Origin: Spirochaetaceae bacterium
GTDB taxonomy: Bacteria > Spirochaetota > Spirochaetia > Treponematales > Breznakiellaceae
Length of the DNA stretch: 5,036 bases
Assembly (NCBI GenBank): GCA_031284085.1
Contig: JAITAM010000125.1
Span: forward strand, 1-5,036
Direction: 5' to 3'
In this document: piece by piece, positions 1 to 4,833 of the stretch
How the letters are laid out: each line of letters opens with the position of its first letter
How positions within the stretch are numbered: the stretch's first letter is position 1
Position numbers and translations under genes: made by a program
Notes under the pieces: model-generated
Seen by the model: the letters and a program-made list of their open reading frames with translations, nothing else
The model's database searches: none
Told to the model about the DNA's origin: nothing

Positions 1-2
1 TT

Positions 3-8
3 TATACT
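3..8 (+). promoter_or_regulatory. Possible -10 element of the small membrane protein gene
   Basis: TATACT matches the TATAAT consensus at five of six positions and lies 25 bp before the chosen ATG at 33. The corresponding -35 would lie outside the window, so this rests on one hexamer in an AT-rich stretch. Confidence 0.25.
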
Positions 9-32
9 AATTTGAATTATGGAGTTACTGTG

Positions 33-242
33 ATGCTTAGTCAGATTACTACAATATCGTTATGTGTCGGTATACCGGCAATAGTTTTTTCGTTTGTTTA
101 CCTTCTCAACAAGAGCCAAGAAGAAGTAAAGAAACTCCAGCTTCAGAAAGAAATATTAGAATTAGAAATAGAGAAAGAAAGAGTGCATTTGCTCAAGATA
201 GAAGCGGAAAGCAAGCAATACGACCGTTTAATTAACAGCTAG
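33..242 (+). CDS. Small single-pass membrane protein with C-terminal coiled coil, function unknown
   Basis: This encodes a 69-residue protein that I do not recognise. Residues about 5-25 are hydrophobic and long enough for one membrane helix. They are followed by Lys27 and then, from about 28 to 62, a highly charged Glu/Lys/Leu segment with heptad-like leucine/isoleucine spacing, which suggests a coiled coil. The Lys just after the helix suggests the coiled coil faces the cytoplasm. The ATG at 33 is chosen because GGAG at 21-24 sits 8 nt upstream, a good Shine-Dalgarno spacing. An in-frame TTG at 12 would add seven residues but would place that GGAG inside the coding sequence. The gene ends in a hairpin terminator and converges on the flagellar gene. 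Size and architecture would fit a phage-type accessory protein, a toxin-like peptide or a small scaffold protein, and nothing in the sequence decides between these. Confidence 0.6.
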   Translation: MLSQITTISLCVGIPAIVFSFVYLLNKSQEEVKKLQLQKEILELEIEKERVHLLKIEAESKQYDRLINS

Positions 243-275
243 TGGCTGCGGCCGCATCAGGAGCCGCTACTTTTT
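240..275 (+). terminator. Rho-independent terminator after the small membrane protein gene
   Basis: Bases 240-247 (TAGTGGCT) pair with 262-269 (AGCCGCTA) as an 8-bp stem with one U-G wobble around a 14-nt loop, followed by CTTTTT at 270-275. The stem includes the stop codon of the + gene and overlaps the stop codon of the convergent - gene. The loop carries the 8-bp palindrome GCGGCCGC (248-255), and 248-252 can pair instead with 263-267. No T-run follows on the - strand, so it should work mainly for + transcripts. Confidence 0.6.
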
Positions 276-659
276 ACCTCTTTGTTGGGTTAATTCAAGG
301 TATGCTAATTCAGCTAAACCAAAGTCGGCGTTCTTGCTGAAATCCTTGGCGTATTCATCGTACAGCATATCTTCGTACATTTTGCCGGCAAAGCCTTCAT
401 CAATAAGTCCGGTTTTTTGAATAGTACTCCGCATACTATTAAGCAGATTCTTAATAAGAAAGGTTTCTAAAGCTTCGCATTGCTCATAGAGCTTATCAGT
501 TTTATCAATTACCGGCTTTTCTGTTGTGCCGGACTCAGAGCTTTCTTTTTCAAGTAACGCCGAAAAGGTCGTTCCGGCTTTTACCGTTTTTTCTAAAGCC
601 GGCGCCGGCGTAAATCGATCTGTATCTATGTAAAGAGCGCTTATTGACTCAAGTTTCAT
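267..659 (-). CDS. FlgJ-type flagellar rod-binding domain protein
   Basis: This encodes 130 residues. The C-terminal half, about residues 58-125, has the pattern of the FlgJ N-terminal rod-binding domain: a CEALETFLIK-LLNSMRST helix (61-79), then GFAGKMYEDML (89-99), then a Gly-Leu-Ala segment (114-116). By homology it should bind rod subunits and act as a rod cap during periplasmic flagellum assembly. The N-terminal 55 residues are low in predicted structure and have no recognisable signal peptide. There is no peptidoglycan hydrolase domain; short stand-alone rod-binding proteins without one are usual outside the gamma- and betaproteobacteria. The ATG at 659 is the only plausible start: the frame stays open upstream but has no start codon back to about 737. 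The ribosome-binding site is weak. The gene is divergent from def across 74 bp and has no flagellar neighbour here. Confidence 0.82.
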   Translation of the reverse strand: MKLESISALYIDTDRFTPAPALEKTVKAGTTFSALLEKESSESGTTEKPVIDKTDKLYEQCEALETFLIKNLLNSMRSTIQKTGLIDEGFAGKMYEDMLYDEYAKDFSKNADFGLAELAYLELTQQRGKK

Positions 660-733
660 ACGTTCATTGTCGGTAGAAAAGCTGGTTTTGTAGACGGATT
701 TACAAAATAGCCTGAATTGAGTATCGTTAATAC

Positions 734-1210
734 ATGGAAATTATCACCCTTGACAATGAATTGCTACGGCAAAAATCTGAACGTATTACTACGTTTAACG
801 AAGAACTTTTGAATATTACACAGGATATGATAGAGGCTTTACACAAAGGTAAAGGGGTAGGTCTTGCCGGTGCGCAAGTCGGTTTTATGAAGCGTATTTT
901 TGTAACCCATATTGAAGGTGATGGTGTGCGTGTTTTTATCAATCCCTCGTTATTAGAAACTTCGGCAGAAACGATTGTGTATGAGGAAGGCTGTCTTTCA
1001 TTACCGGGTATTTGGTCAAATGTAACACGAGCAGAATCGGTGCATATACAAGCGTGGAATGAAAAAGCTAAACCTTTCAATTTTACGGCAGACGGAATAT
1101 TAGCACGGGTAATACTTCACGAGATAGATCATCTTGAAGGAATTTTGTTCATCGACTACCTTACAGAACTTAAAAGAAAACGACTGCTTGCTAAATATAG
1201 AAAGGCATAA
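734..1210 (+). CDS. def: Peptide deformylase
   Basis: This 158-residue cytoplasmic metalloenzyme removes the formyl group from the N-terminal formyl-methionine of nascent proteins. All three family motifs are present. Motif I is GVGLAGAQ at 41-48, motif II is EGCLSLP at 85-91, and motif III is HEIDH at 129-133. By family knowledge Cys87, His129 and His133 bind the metal, Glu130 is the catalytic acid/base, and Gln48 lines the active site. Length is normal for the family, with a basic C-terminal tail. Motif I departs slightly from the usual GxGLAAxQ, with Gly in place of the second Ala. The first in-frame ATG gives a standard N-terminus (MEIITLDNELLRQKS). Its Shine-Dalgarno is poor, with only a GAG-like sequence near 719-721. 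fmt follows after 9 bp, so the two are almost certainly one operon. Confidence 0.97.
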   Translation: MEIITLDNELLRQKSERITTFNEELLNITQDMIEALHKGKGVGLAGAQVGFMKRIFVTHIEGDGVRVFINPSLLETSAETIVYEEGCLSLPGIWSNVTRAESVHIQAWNEKAKPFNFTADGILARVILHEIDHLEGILFIDYLTELKRKRLLAKYRKA

Positions 1211-1219
1211 AAAAGACTA

Positions 1220-2176
1220 ATGCGTATTCTTTTTGCCGGAACTCCGGCTATTGCGGCGCCAAGTCTTGAACTATTAGCGCATTATTCGGGGGATAGCTTT
1301 GAACTTGTCGGTATTCTAACTAAGCCCGATAGTCCCCGCGGAGGGCAAAGCCGGCCCTTGCCAAGTGATATAGGGGCAGCAGCTGCGCTTCTAATTCCAC
1401 AGTGTCTACAACTCAAGCCGGAAAAACTTGACTCCGCCGCCCGGCTTGCGGTTGCAGCGCTCAAACCGGATCTACTGGTGTCGTTTGCGTACGGACATAT
1501 TTTTGGCCCTCGATTTTTATCTTTATTTCCACAGGGCGGCATCAATGTACATCCGAGTCTTCTACCAAAATACAGAGGACCCAGCCCGATAAGCTCGGTC
1601 ATCTTGCATCGTGAGCCGGAAACCGGTATCAGTATACAAAGGCTCGCATTAGAAATGGATAGCGGCAATATTCTTGCCCAAAAACGCTTTTCCCTTACCG
1701 GCTGTGAAACTACCAGATCTTTAACCGAGTATATTTCCGGTTTTGCTGCGGACATTCTTTTGGAAGTAGTACAAAATATAGCTGCTGGAACAATGCTTGA
1801 AGAAAAGCCTCAAAGCCATGAGGAAGCAAGCTATTGCCGGCTTTTTTCAAAAGAAAATGGCTTGATAGAGTGGACAAAGAGTGCGCTGGACATTGATGCT
1901 CAAATACGAGCATTTACTCCATGGCCTTTGTCTTTTAGCACACATTGCGGCCGGTATATATATCTCCTTGAGAGCAAGCCGGTGTCGGATACTAGCTATA
2001 CCGGCAGCATCCCCGGTACTGTTATTGGTACTGATAAGAAAGCAGGCCTACTCATCCAGACCGGCAATGGGCTTCTGGGGGTGCAACGCTTGCAATACTC
2101 GACCAAGAAAGCTCTCCTTTGGCGTGATTTTATGAACGGCGCACCGGATTTACTGGGGACGGTACTAGGGCAGTAA
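1220..2176 (+). CDS. fmt: Methionyl-tRNA formyltransferase
   Basis: This 318-residue cytoplasmic enzyme transfers a formyl group from 10-formyltetrahydrofolate to Met-tRNA(fMet) for translation initiation. The N-terminal Rossmann-like formyltransferase domain (about 1-205) starts MRILFAGTP. It contains the catalytic-site sequence NVHPSLLPKYRG at 109-120 and MDSGNIL at 146-152. Asn109, His111 and Asp147 correspond to the catalytic Asn-His-Asp triad, each one position later than in the E. coli protein. The C-terminal domain (about 206-318) carries the family signature IRAFTPWPLSF at 229-239 and contributes to tRNA binding. Length is typical. The ATG at 1220 lies 9 bp after the def stop; AAAGG at 1201-1205 is the nearest Shine-Dalgarno-like sequence but is rather distant. 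The gene ends 2 bp from the convergent uppP, leaving no room for a separate terminator. Confidence 0.97.
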   Translation: MRILFAGTPAIAAPSLELLAHYSGDSFELVGILTKPDSPRGGQSRPLPSDIGAAAALLIPQCLQLKPEKLDSAARLAVAALKPDLLVSFAYGHIFGPRFLSLFPQGGINVHPSLLPKYRGPSPISSVILHREPETGISIQRLALEMDSGNILAQKRFSLTGCETTRSLTEYISGFAADILLEVVQNIAAGTMLEEKPQSHEEASYCRLFSKENGLIEWTKSALDIDAQIRAFTPWPLSFSTHCGRYIYLLESKPVSDTSYTGSIPGTVIGTDKKAGLLIQTGNGLLGVQRLQYSTKKALLWRDFMNGAPDLLGTVLGQ

Positions 2177-2178
2177 GA

Positions 2179-2958
2179 TTAGTATTCTCGATATATCAAT
2201 AGCACTATACCGAGAATTACCGTGTAACAGGCGAATATACGCAGGGAATGTTCTTGTATCAGCTTAAGCATAATTTTAATAGAGATAAATCCTACGACAG
2301 CAGCGGTAAAGGTACCGGCAATGATTGGCATACTATAGAGAGAAAGGCTGACTTTATCGGGTAGTTCTTGTACTTGGAATATCACGGCGCCTATTATGGC
2401 TGGAATTGATAAGAGGAAGGAGAAGCGCGCTGCAAAACCCCGCTCAAGTCTACAGGAAAGTGCGGCAGCTACAGTAAAGCCTGAACGGGAAATGCCGGGT
2501 AAAAGAGCAATACTCTGCATAATACCAACAAGAAGAGCGTCTCTCCCATTCAATTCTAAGTCGCTGCGAAATCTTCCCGGTCTTTTAGAGATGTACTCGG
2601 CTACAAAGAGGGCGATTCCTGTGATCAAAAAGGCAATTCCTAAAAAATTCGATGATTCAAAAAATGTTTCTATAAAATCTCTCAGAAAGAGCGCCACTAT
2701 AACTGTCGGAAGCGTTGCTAAAACCAAAAAGCTGGTCAATGGCTGTATCGGCTGACGCAGCAATGCCCAAATATCGGGCCACAACACTACAAAAACCGCC
2801 AATAGCGTGCCGACGTGGAGCATGGTGTCAAAAAAGAGGGACGGCGCCTCAATGTGCATCAGTTGCTGCAGCAACACTAAATGCCCCGAACTGCTTACCG
2901 GTAAAAATTCAGTTAGTCCTTGAACCGCGCCAAGGATTATCGCTTCTAAAATTGTCAT
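2179..2958 (-). CDS. uppP: Undecaprenyl-diphosphatase (UppP/BacA family)
   Basis: This is a 259-residue polytopic inner-membrane protein of the BacA family. It converts undecaprenyl pyrophosphate to undecaprenyl phosphate, recycling the lipid carrier for peptidoglycan and other envelope polymers, and raising its level typically gives bacitracin tolerance. Near the N-terminus is QGLTEFLPVSSSGHL, holding the (E/Q)xxxE motif (Gln13, Glu17) and the Ser-Gly-His of the active site (His26). PGISRSGFT follows at 154-162 with the catalytic Arg158. Hydrophobic helices continue to the C-terminus, ending IYREY. Length is normal for the family. The ATG at 2958-2956 is preferred over a TTG one codon upstream because it forms a TGATG junction with the stop of the DUF2225 gene, which favours translational coupling. 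The transcript probably starts at or upstream of tRNA-Cys. Confidence 0.96.
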   Translation of the reverse strand: MTILEAIILGAVQGLTEFLPVSSSGHLVLLQQLMHIEAPSLFFDTMLHVGTLLAVFVVLWPDIWALLRQPIQPLTSFLVLATLPTVIVALFLRDFIETFFESSNFLGIAFLITGIALFVAEYISKRPGRFRSDLELNGRDALLVGIMQSIALLPGISRSGFTVAAALSCRLERGFAARFSFLLSIPAIIGAVIFQVQELPDKVSLSLYSMPIIAGTFTAAVVGFISIKIMLKLIQEHSLRIFACYTVILGIVLLIYREY

Positions 2959-3815
2959 CAATCAGTCTCGTTAAGCTCTTTGTTGATCAACATATACAAA
3001 TCCCGCGCATGTTCCAAAAGCGGCCCCGGCTTTTCTTTTGAAGTCTTACCGACCCCAAACATACGAGCTATGGTGCGTTTTGCCTCTTCTAACGATGCGA
3101 TTCGCCTAGCACGATCATCTGTTTGTCCATATTTTACCTGCAAGAGCGCAGATAAATACAAGATTCCTTCATAAGCATAATTTTTATCAGTGTCTGGGCC
3201 GCAGTTTTTAATTGCAGATATTGTTTCTTGTCCATTTTGTTCACGACGGATGGCTTCTGAGTAAAAAAACAAGGCTTTTTTTTTGAGTAATGTAGCAAGC
3301 CAATCGTAATTTTCACCCTGATTTTTTTCATGCAATATGTCAAAAAGCCATCCGGCTCTGAGTGCGGCAATTCCCTGCTTTATGGTTGGTGATACGTCTT
3401 TATTAAAATAGTCATAACAGCGCATCACAAGGTACTGAGATGCGGTGCCGGAGATCAAATCACGATTTCTACTAAAGTCAAGATCAGGGAAAAGAAGCTG
3501 CACCTCTTCCATTCGTTTTTCTCGGTTATCATTGACCTGCTCGGCTGCGTCTGCCGGTAGTGCATAAAAATCTTTTTCCATTGATGCAAACCAACAAACA
3601 GGACATACGGTCGCTTGATAGACAAGTGGGTACACATCACCGTACTTTGCAGATGGCTCATAAAGTCGGTGCAGCTCATCGGTAATCACTCCGGCAATAA
3701 GCCGCCCTCCTCCGGTAAGCAGTTCTTCACGCCGAAAAACTGTAGTACACGCCGGACAGATAGAGTCATCTTTTGCTTGATATGATAACTTATTTTCCCG
3801 TTTATCAAAAATCAT
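2958..3815 (-). CDS. DUF2225 domain protein with two CPxC motifs
   Basis: This 285-residue protein resembles the DUF2225 family, whose function is not established. The N-terminal part has CPAC at 20-23 followed by TTVFRREELLTGGGR (24-38), then CPVCWFA at 71-77. The paired CPxC knuckles suggest one structural zinc site formed by Cys20, Cys23, Cys71 and Cys74. From about 145 to 280 the protein is strongly helical, with regularly spaced Ala, Leu and aromatic residues as in TPR-like helical repeats, which may bind a protein partner. There is no signal peptide or membrane segment, so it is probably cytoplasmic. The start ATG at 3815 has no clear Shine-Dalgarno. The stop TGA shares its last base with the uppP start. 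tRNA-Cys lies 61 nt upstream on the same strand with no terminator between. Any link to cell-envelope metabolism is inferred only from the coupling to uppP. Confidence 0.8.
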   Translation of the reverse strand: MIFDKRENKLSYQAKDDSICPACTTVFRREELLTGGGRLIAGVITDELHRLYEPSAKYGDVYPLVYQATVCPVCWFASMEKDFYALPADAAEQVNDNREKRMEEVQLLFPDLDFSRNRDLISGTASQYLVMRCYDYFNKDVSPTIKQGIAALRAGWLFDILHEKNQGENYDWLATLLKKKALFFYSEAIRREQNGQETISAIKNCGPDTDKNYAYEGILYLSALLQVKYGQTDDRARRIASLEEAKRTIARMFGVGKTSKEKPGPLLEHARDLYMLINKELNETD

Positions 3816-3876
3816 AAGATTATTTTCGGTAGTTAGTAGTTAATTAAGATGCAATTACAAAAACTATTTTTAATTC

Positions 3877-3948
3877 AGGCGCCGGGCGGAATCGAACCGT
3901 CGATAAAGATTTTGCAGACCTCTCCCTTAGCCACTTGGGTACGGCGCC
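3877..3948 (-). tRNA. tRNA-Cys, anticodon GCA
   Basis: Read on the - strand, these 72 nt fold as a cloverleaf. The acceptor GGCGCCG pairs perfectly with CGGCGCC. The D stem is CCC/GGG around AAGTGGCTAA. The anticodon loop is CTGCAAA with anticodon GCA, and the T loop is TTCGATT. The discriminator base is U, the expected identity base for tRNA-Cys. CCA is not encoded; the gene is followed by GAATT, so CCA would be added after transcription. Two oddities are visible. The T stem GACGG/CCGCC has an A-C mismatch at its second pair, and the anticodon stem GAGGT/ATCTT has two G-U pairs. A promoter lies about 27 nt upstream, and the DUF2225 gene follows. Confidence 0.95.
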
Positions 3949-3981
3949 ATTTATAAATAACGTTACTATAGGACAATTCGT

Positions 3982-4010
3982 ACTATACAAAGATTCTTTT
4001 TCTTTGTCTA
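3982..4010 (-). promoter_or_regulatory. Sigma-70-type promoter of tRNA-Cys
   Basis: On the - strand TAGACA (4010-4005) and TATAGT (3987-3982) each match the consensus hexamers at five of six positions, separated by exactly 17 bp. The predicted start near 3975 gives a leader of roughly 27 nt before the tRNA 5' end. A second TATAGT at 3970-3965 has no good -35. A 7-bp inverted repeat, ACAAAGA (3987-3993) with TCTTTGT (4001-4007), fills the spacer and could be an operator or chance. The DUF2225 gene and uppP may also depend on this promoter, because I see no strong one between the tRNA and 3815. Confidence 0.65.
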
Positions 4011-4049
4011 GTAGTTTTTAACATTTTCTACTCATTGAATTGAGCGCTC

Positions 4050-4079
4050 TTGTTTTGCGCGTCTCTTGTACGTTATGAT
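4050..4079 (+). promoter_or_regulatory. Weak candidate promoter reading into the repeat region
   Basis: TTGTTT (4050-4055) and TATGAT (4074-4079) are separated by 18 bp on the + strand, with a predicted start near 4086, just before the GC-rich repeats. The -10 matches consensus at five of six positions but the -35 only at TTG. The -10 lies inside a small perfect inverted repeat, TATGA (4074-4078) with TCATA (4085-4089). Confidence 0.25.
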
Positions 4080-4170
4080 TTTTTTCATAGGCGCGAGGGC
4101 TTGAGCTTGCGGCAGAGTGGTTGTGGGCGGGTCTGTGAGGGAAGGATCAGATAGGCCAGAGCTTAGGGCG

Positions 4171-4192
4171 CTGCTTCTACAGGCAAAAAGCC
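4171..4192 (+). repeat. Left copy of the 22/23-bp flanking direct repeat
   Basis: CTGCTTCTA followed by CAGGCAAAAAGCC. The same sequence with one extra T after CTTCTA recurs at 4848-4870, about 680 bp away on the far side of the other repeats. Its 3' part, GGC-AAAAA-GCC, is a small inverted repeat. Sequence beyond GCC differs between the copies, apart from scattered C-rich similarity. Confidence 0.8.
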
Positions 4193-4205
4193 ATAGGCCG
4201 CGCCC

Positions 4206-4226
4206 GCAGGAAGGGGTCAGACCTCC
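4206..4226 (+). repeat. Isolated copy of the 23/24-bp array unit
   Basis: GCAGGAAGGGGTCAGACCTC plus one C matches the GGCAGGAAGGGTCAGACCTC type of unit found in the main array 234 bp further on. It ends at CTCC rather than CTCATA or CTCATG, the same CTCC ending as the last array unit at 4832-4833. It may be a former array edge separated by insertion of the 71-bp and 45-bp repeats. Confidence 0.7.
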
Positions 4227-4234
4227 AAGCCCGA

Positions 4235-4351
4235 AGGCTCTGACTAGGGGGTGTTCAAGGTCTGGAGGCTAGGGTCTCCATGCGCTGGAGTAGGGGGTAG
4301 CAAAGAGGCTCTGACTAGGGGGTGTTCAGGGTCTGGAGGCTAGGGTCTCCA
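4235..4351 (+). repeat. Direct duplication of about 46 bp at 71-bp offset
   Basis: Positions 4235-4280 and 4306-4351 match at 45 of 46 bases, the difference being A/G in the TTCA(A/G)GG stretch. Each copy begins AGGCTCTGACTAGGGGGTG and ends in CTGGAG-GCTAGGGT-CTCCA, a near-complete hairpin sequence. The intervening 25 bp (4281-4305) is unique apart from a TGGAGTAGGGGGT(A/G)GCA string that recurs at 4447-4463. Confidence 0.8.
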
Positions 4352-4450
4352 GGGTCTGGCGAAAGGGAGTCTAGGGCCTGGAGGCTAGGGTCTCCAGGGT
4401 CTGGCGAAAGGGAGTTTAGGGTCTGGAGGCTAGGGTGTTCAGGGTCTGGA
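4328..4450 (+). repeat. 45-bp tandem repeat, two full copies and one partial
   Basis: Copies are 4328-4372 and 4373-4417 (43 of 45 identical), with a diverged partial copy from 4418 to about 4450. Each full copy contains CTGGAG-GCTAGGGT-CTCCAG, a perfect 6-bp inverted repeat around an 8-nt loop. The period is a multiple of three, which is why one reading frame stays open and shows a 15-residue repeat; this alone is not evidence of coding. The first copy overlaps the second copy of the 71-bp-offset duplication. Confidence 0.85.
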
Positions 4451-4459
4451 GTAGGGGGT

Positions 4460-4832
4460 GGCAGAAACAGGTCAGACCTCATAGGCAGGAAGGGACAGAC
4501 CTCATGGGCAGAAAGGGGTCAGACCTCATGGGCAGAAACAGGTCAGACCTCATGGGCAGGAAGGGTCAGACCTCATAGGCAGGAAGGGACAGACCTCATG
4601 GGCAGGAAGGGACAGACCTCATAGGCAGGAAGGGTCAGACCTCATGGGCAGAAACAGGTCAGACCTCATGGGCAGAAACAGGTCAGACCTCATAGGCAAA
4701 ACAGGTCAGACCTCATAGGCAGAAACAGGTCAGACCTCAGGGGCAAAACAGGTCAGACCTCATGGGCAGAAACAGGTCAGACCTCATAGGCAGAAACAGG
4801 TCAGACCTCATAGGCAAAACAGGTCAGACCTC
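4460..4832 (+). repeat. 16-unit tandem array of 23/24-bp units
   Basis: Units start at 4460, 4484, 4507, 4531, 4555, 4578, 4601, 4624, 4647, 4671, 4695, 4718, 4742, 4765, 4789 and 4813, the last truncated to 20 bp. The general form is GGCA + a variable 3-8 nt linker + CAGACCTCA + TA or TG. Four linker classes occur: GAAACAGGT (24-bp units), GGAAGGGT or GGAAGGGA (23 bp), GAAAGGGGT (24 bp, once) and AAAACAGGT (23 bp). GGAAGGG classes cluster in the first half and GAAACAGG/AAAACAGG in the second. Most units contain AGGT-CAG-ACCT, a short perfect inverted repeat. The GGGACAGACC units at 4484, 4578 and 4601 weaken it. There are no unique spacers, so this is not a CRISPR array. Confidence 0.95.
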
Positions 4833-4833
4833 C

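Noticed and set aside
12..32. TTG start for the small membrane protein
   Set aside because: GGAG at 21-24 is well placed for the ATG at 33 and would be inside the coding sequence if TTG at 12 were used.
248..255. GCGGCCGC as a cloning artefact (NotI site)
   Set aside because: It lies in the loop of a sensible terminator between two native genes, with no vector sequence around it.
1282..1755. Long - strand open frame inside fmt
   Set aside because: It is antisense to a gene with clear catalytic motifs, and its translation shows no domain.
3870..3960. tRNA-Cys as an integration site for a mobile element
   Set aside because: The 3' end of the tRNA faces the DUF2225 gene, no integrase is present, and I see no second copy of the tRNA 3' end in the window.
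4240..4460. Canonical G-quadruplex motifs
   Set aside because: GGG runs are frequent, but I find no four runs all separated by loops of 7 or fewer bases; at least one loop is 9-11 in each candidate.
4322..4624. 100-codon + strand open frame with 15-residue repeats (WRLGSPGSGE type)
   Set aside because: It starts on GTG with no ribosome-binding site, is made entirely of the 45-bp and 23/24-bp repeats, is rich in Trp, Arg and Gly, and stays open only because 45 is a multiple of three. The frame shifts across the rest of the array.
4460..4832. CRISPR array
   Set aside because: Units are contiguous with no unique spacers of 25-40 bp, and no cas gene is in the window.
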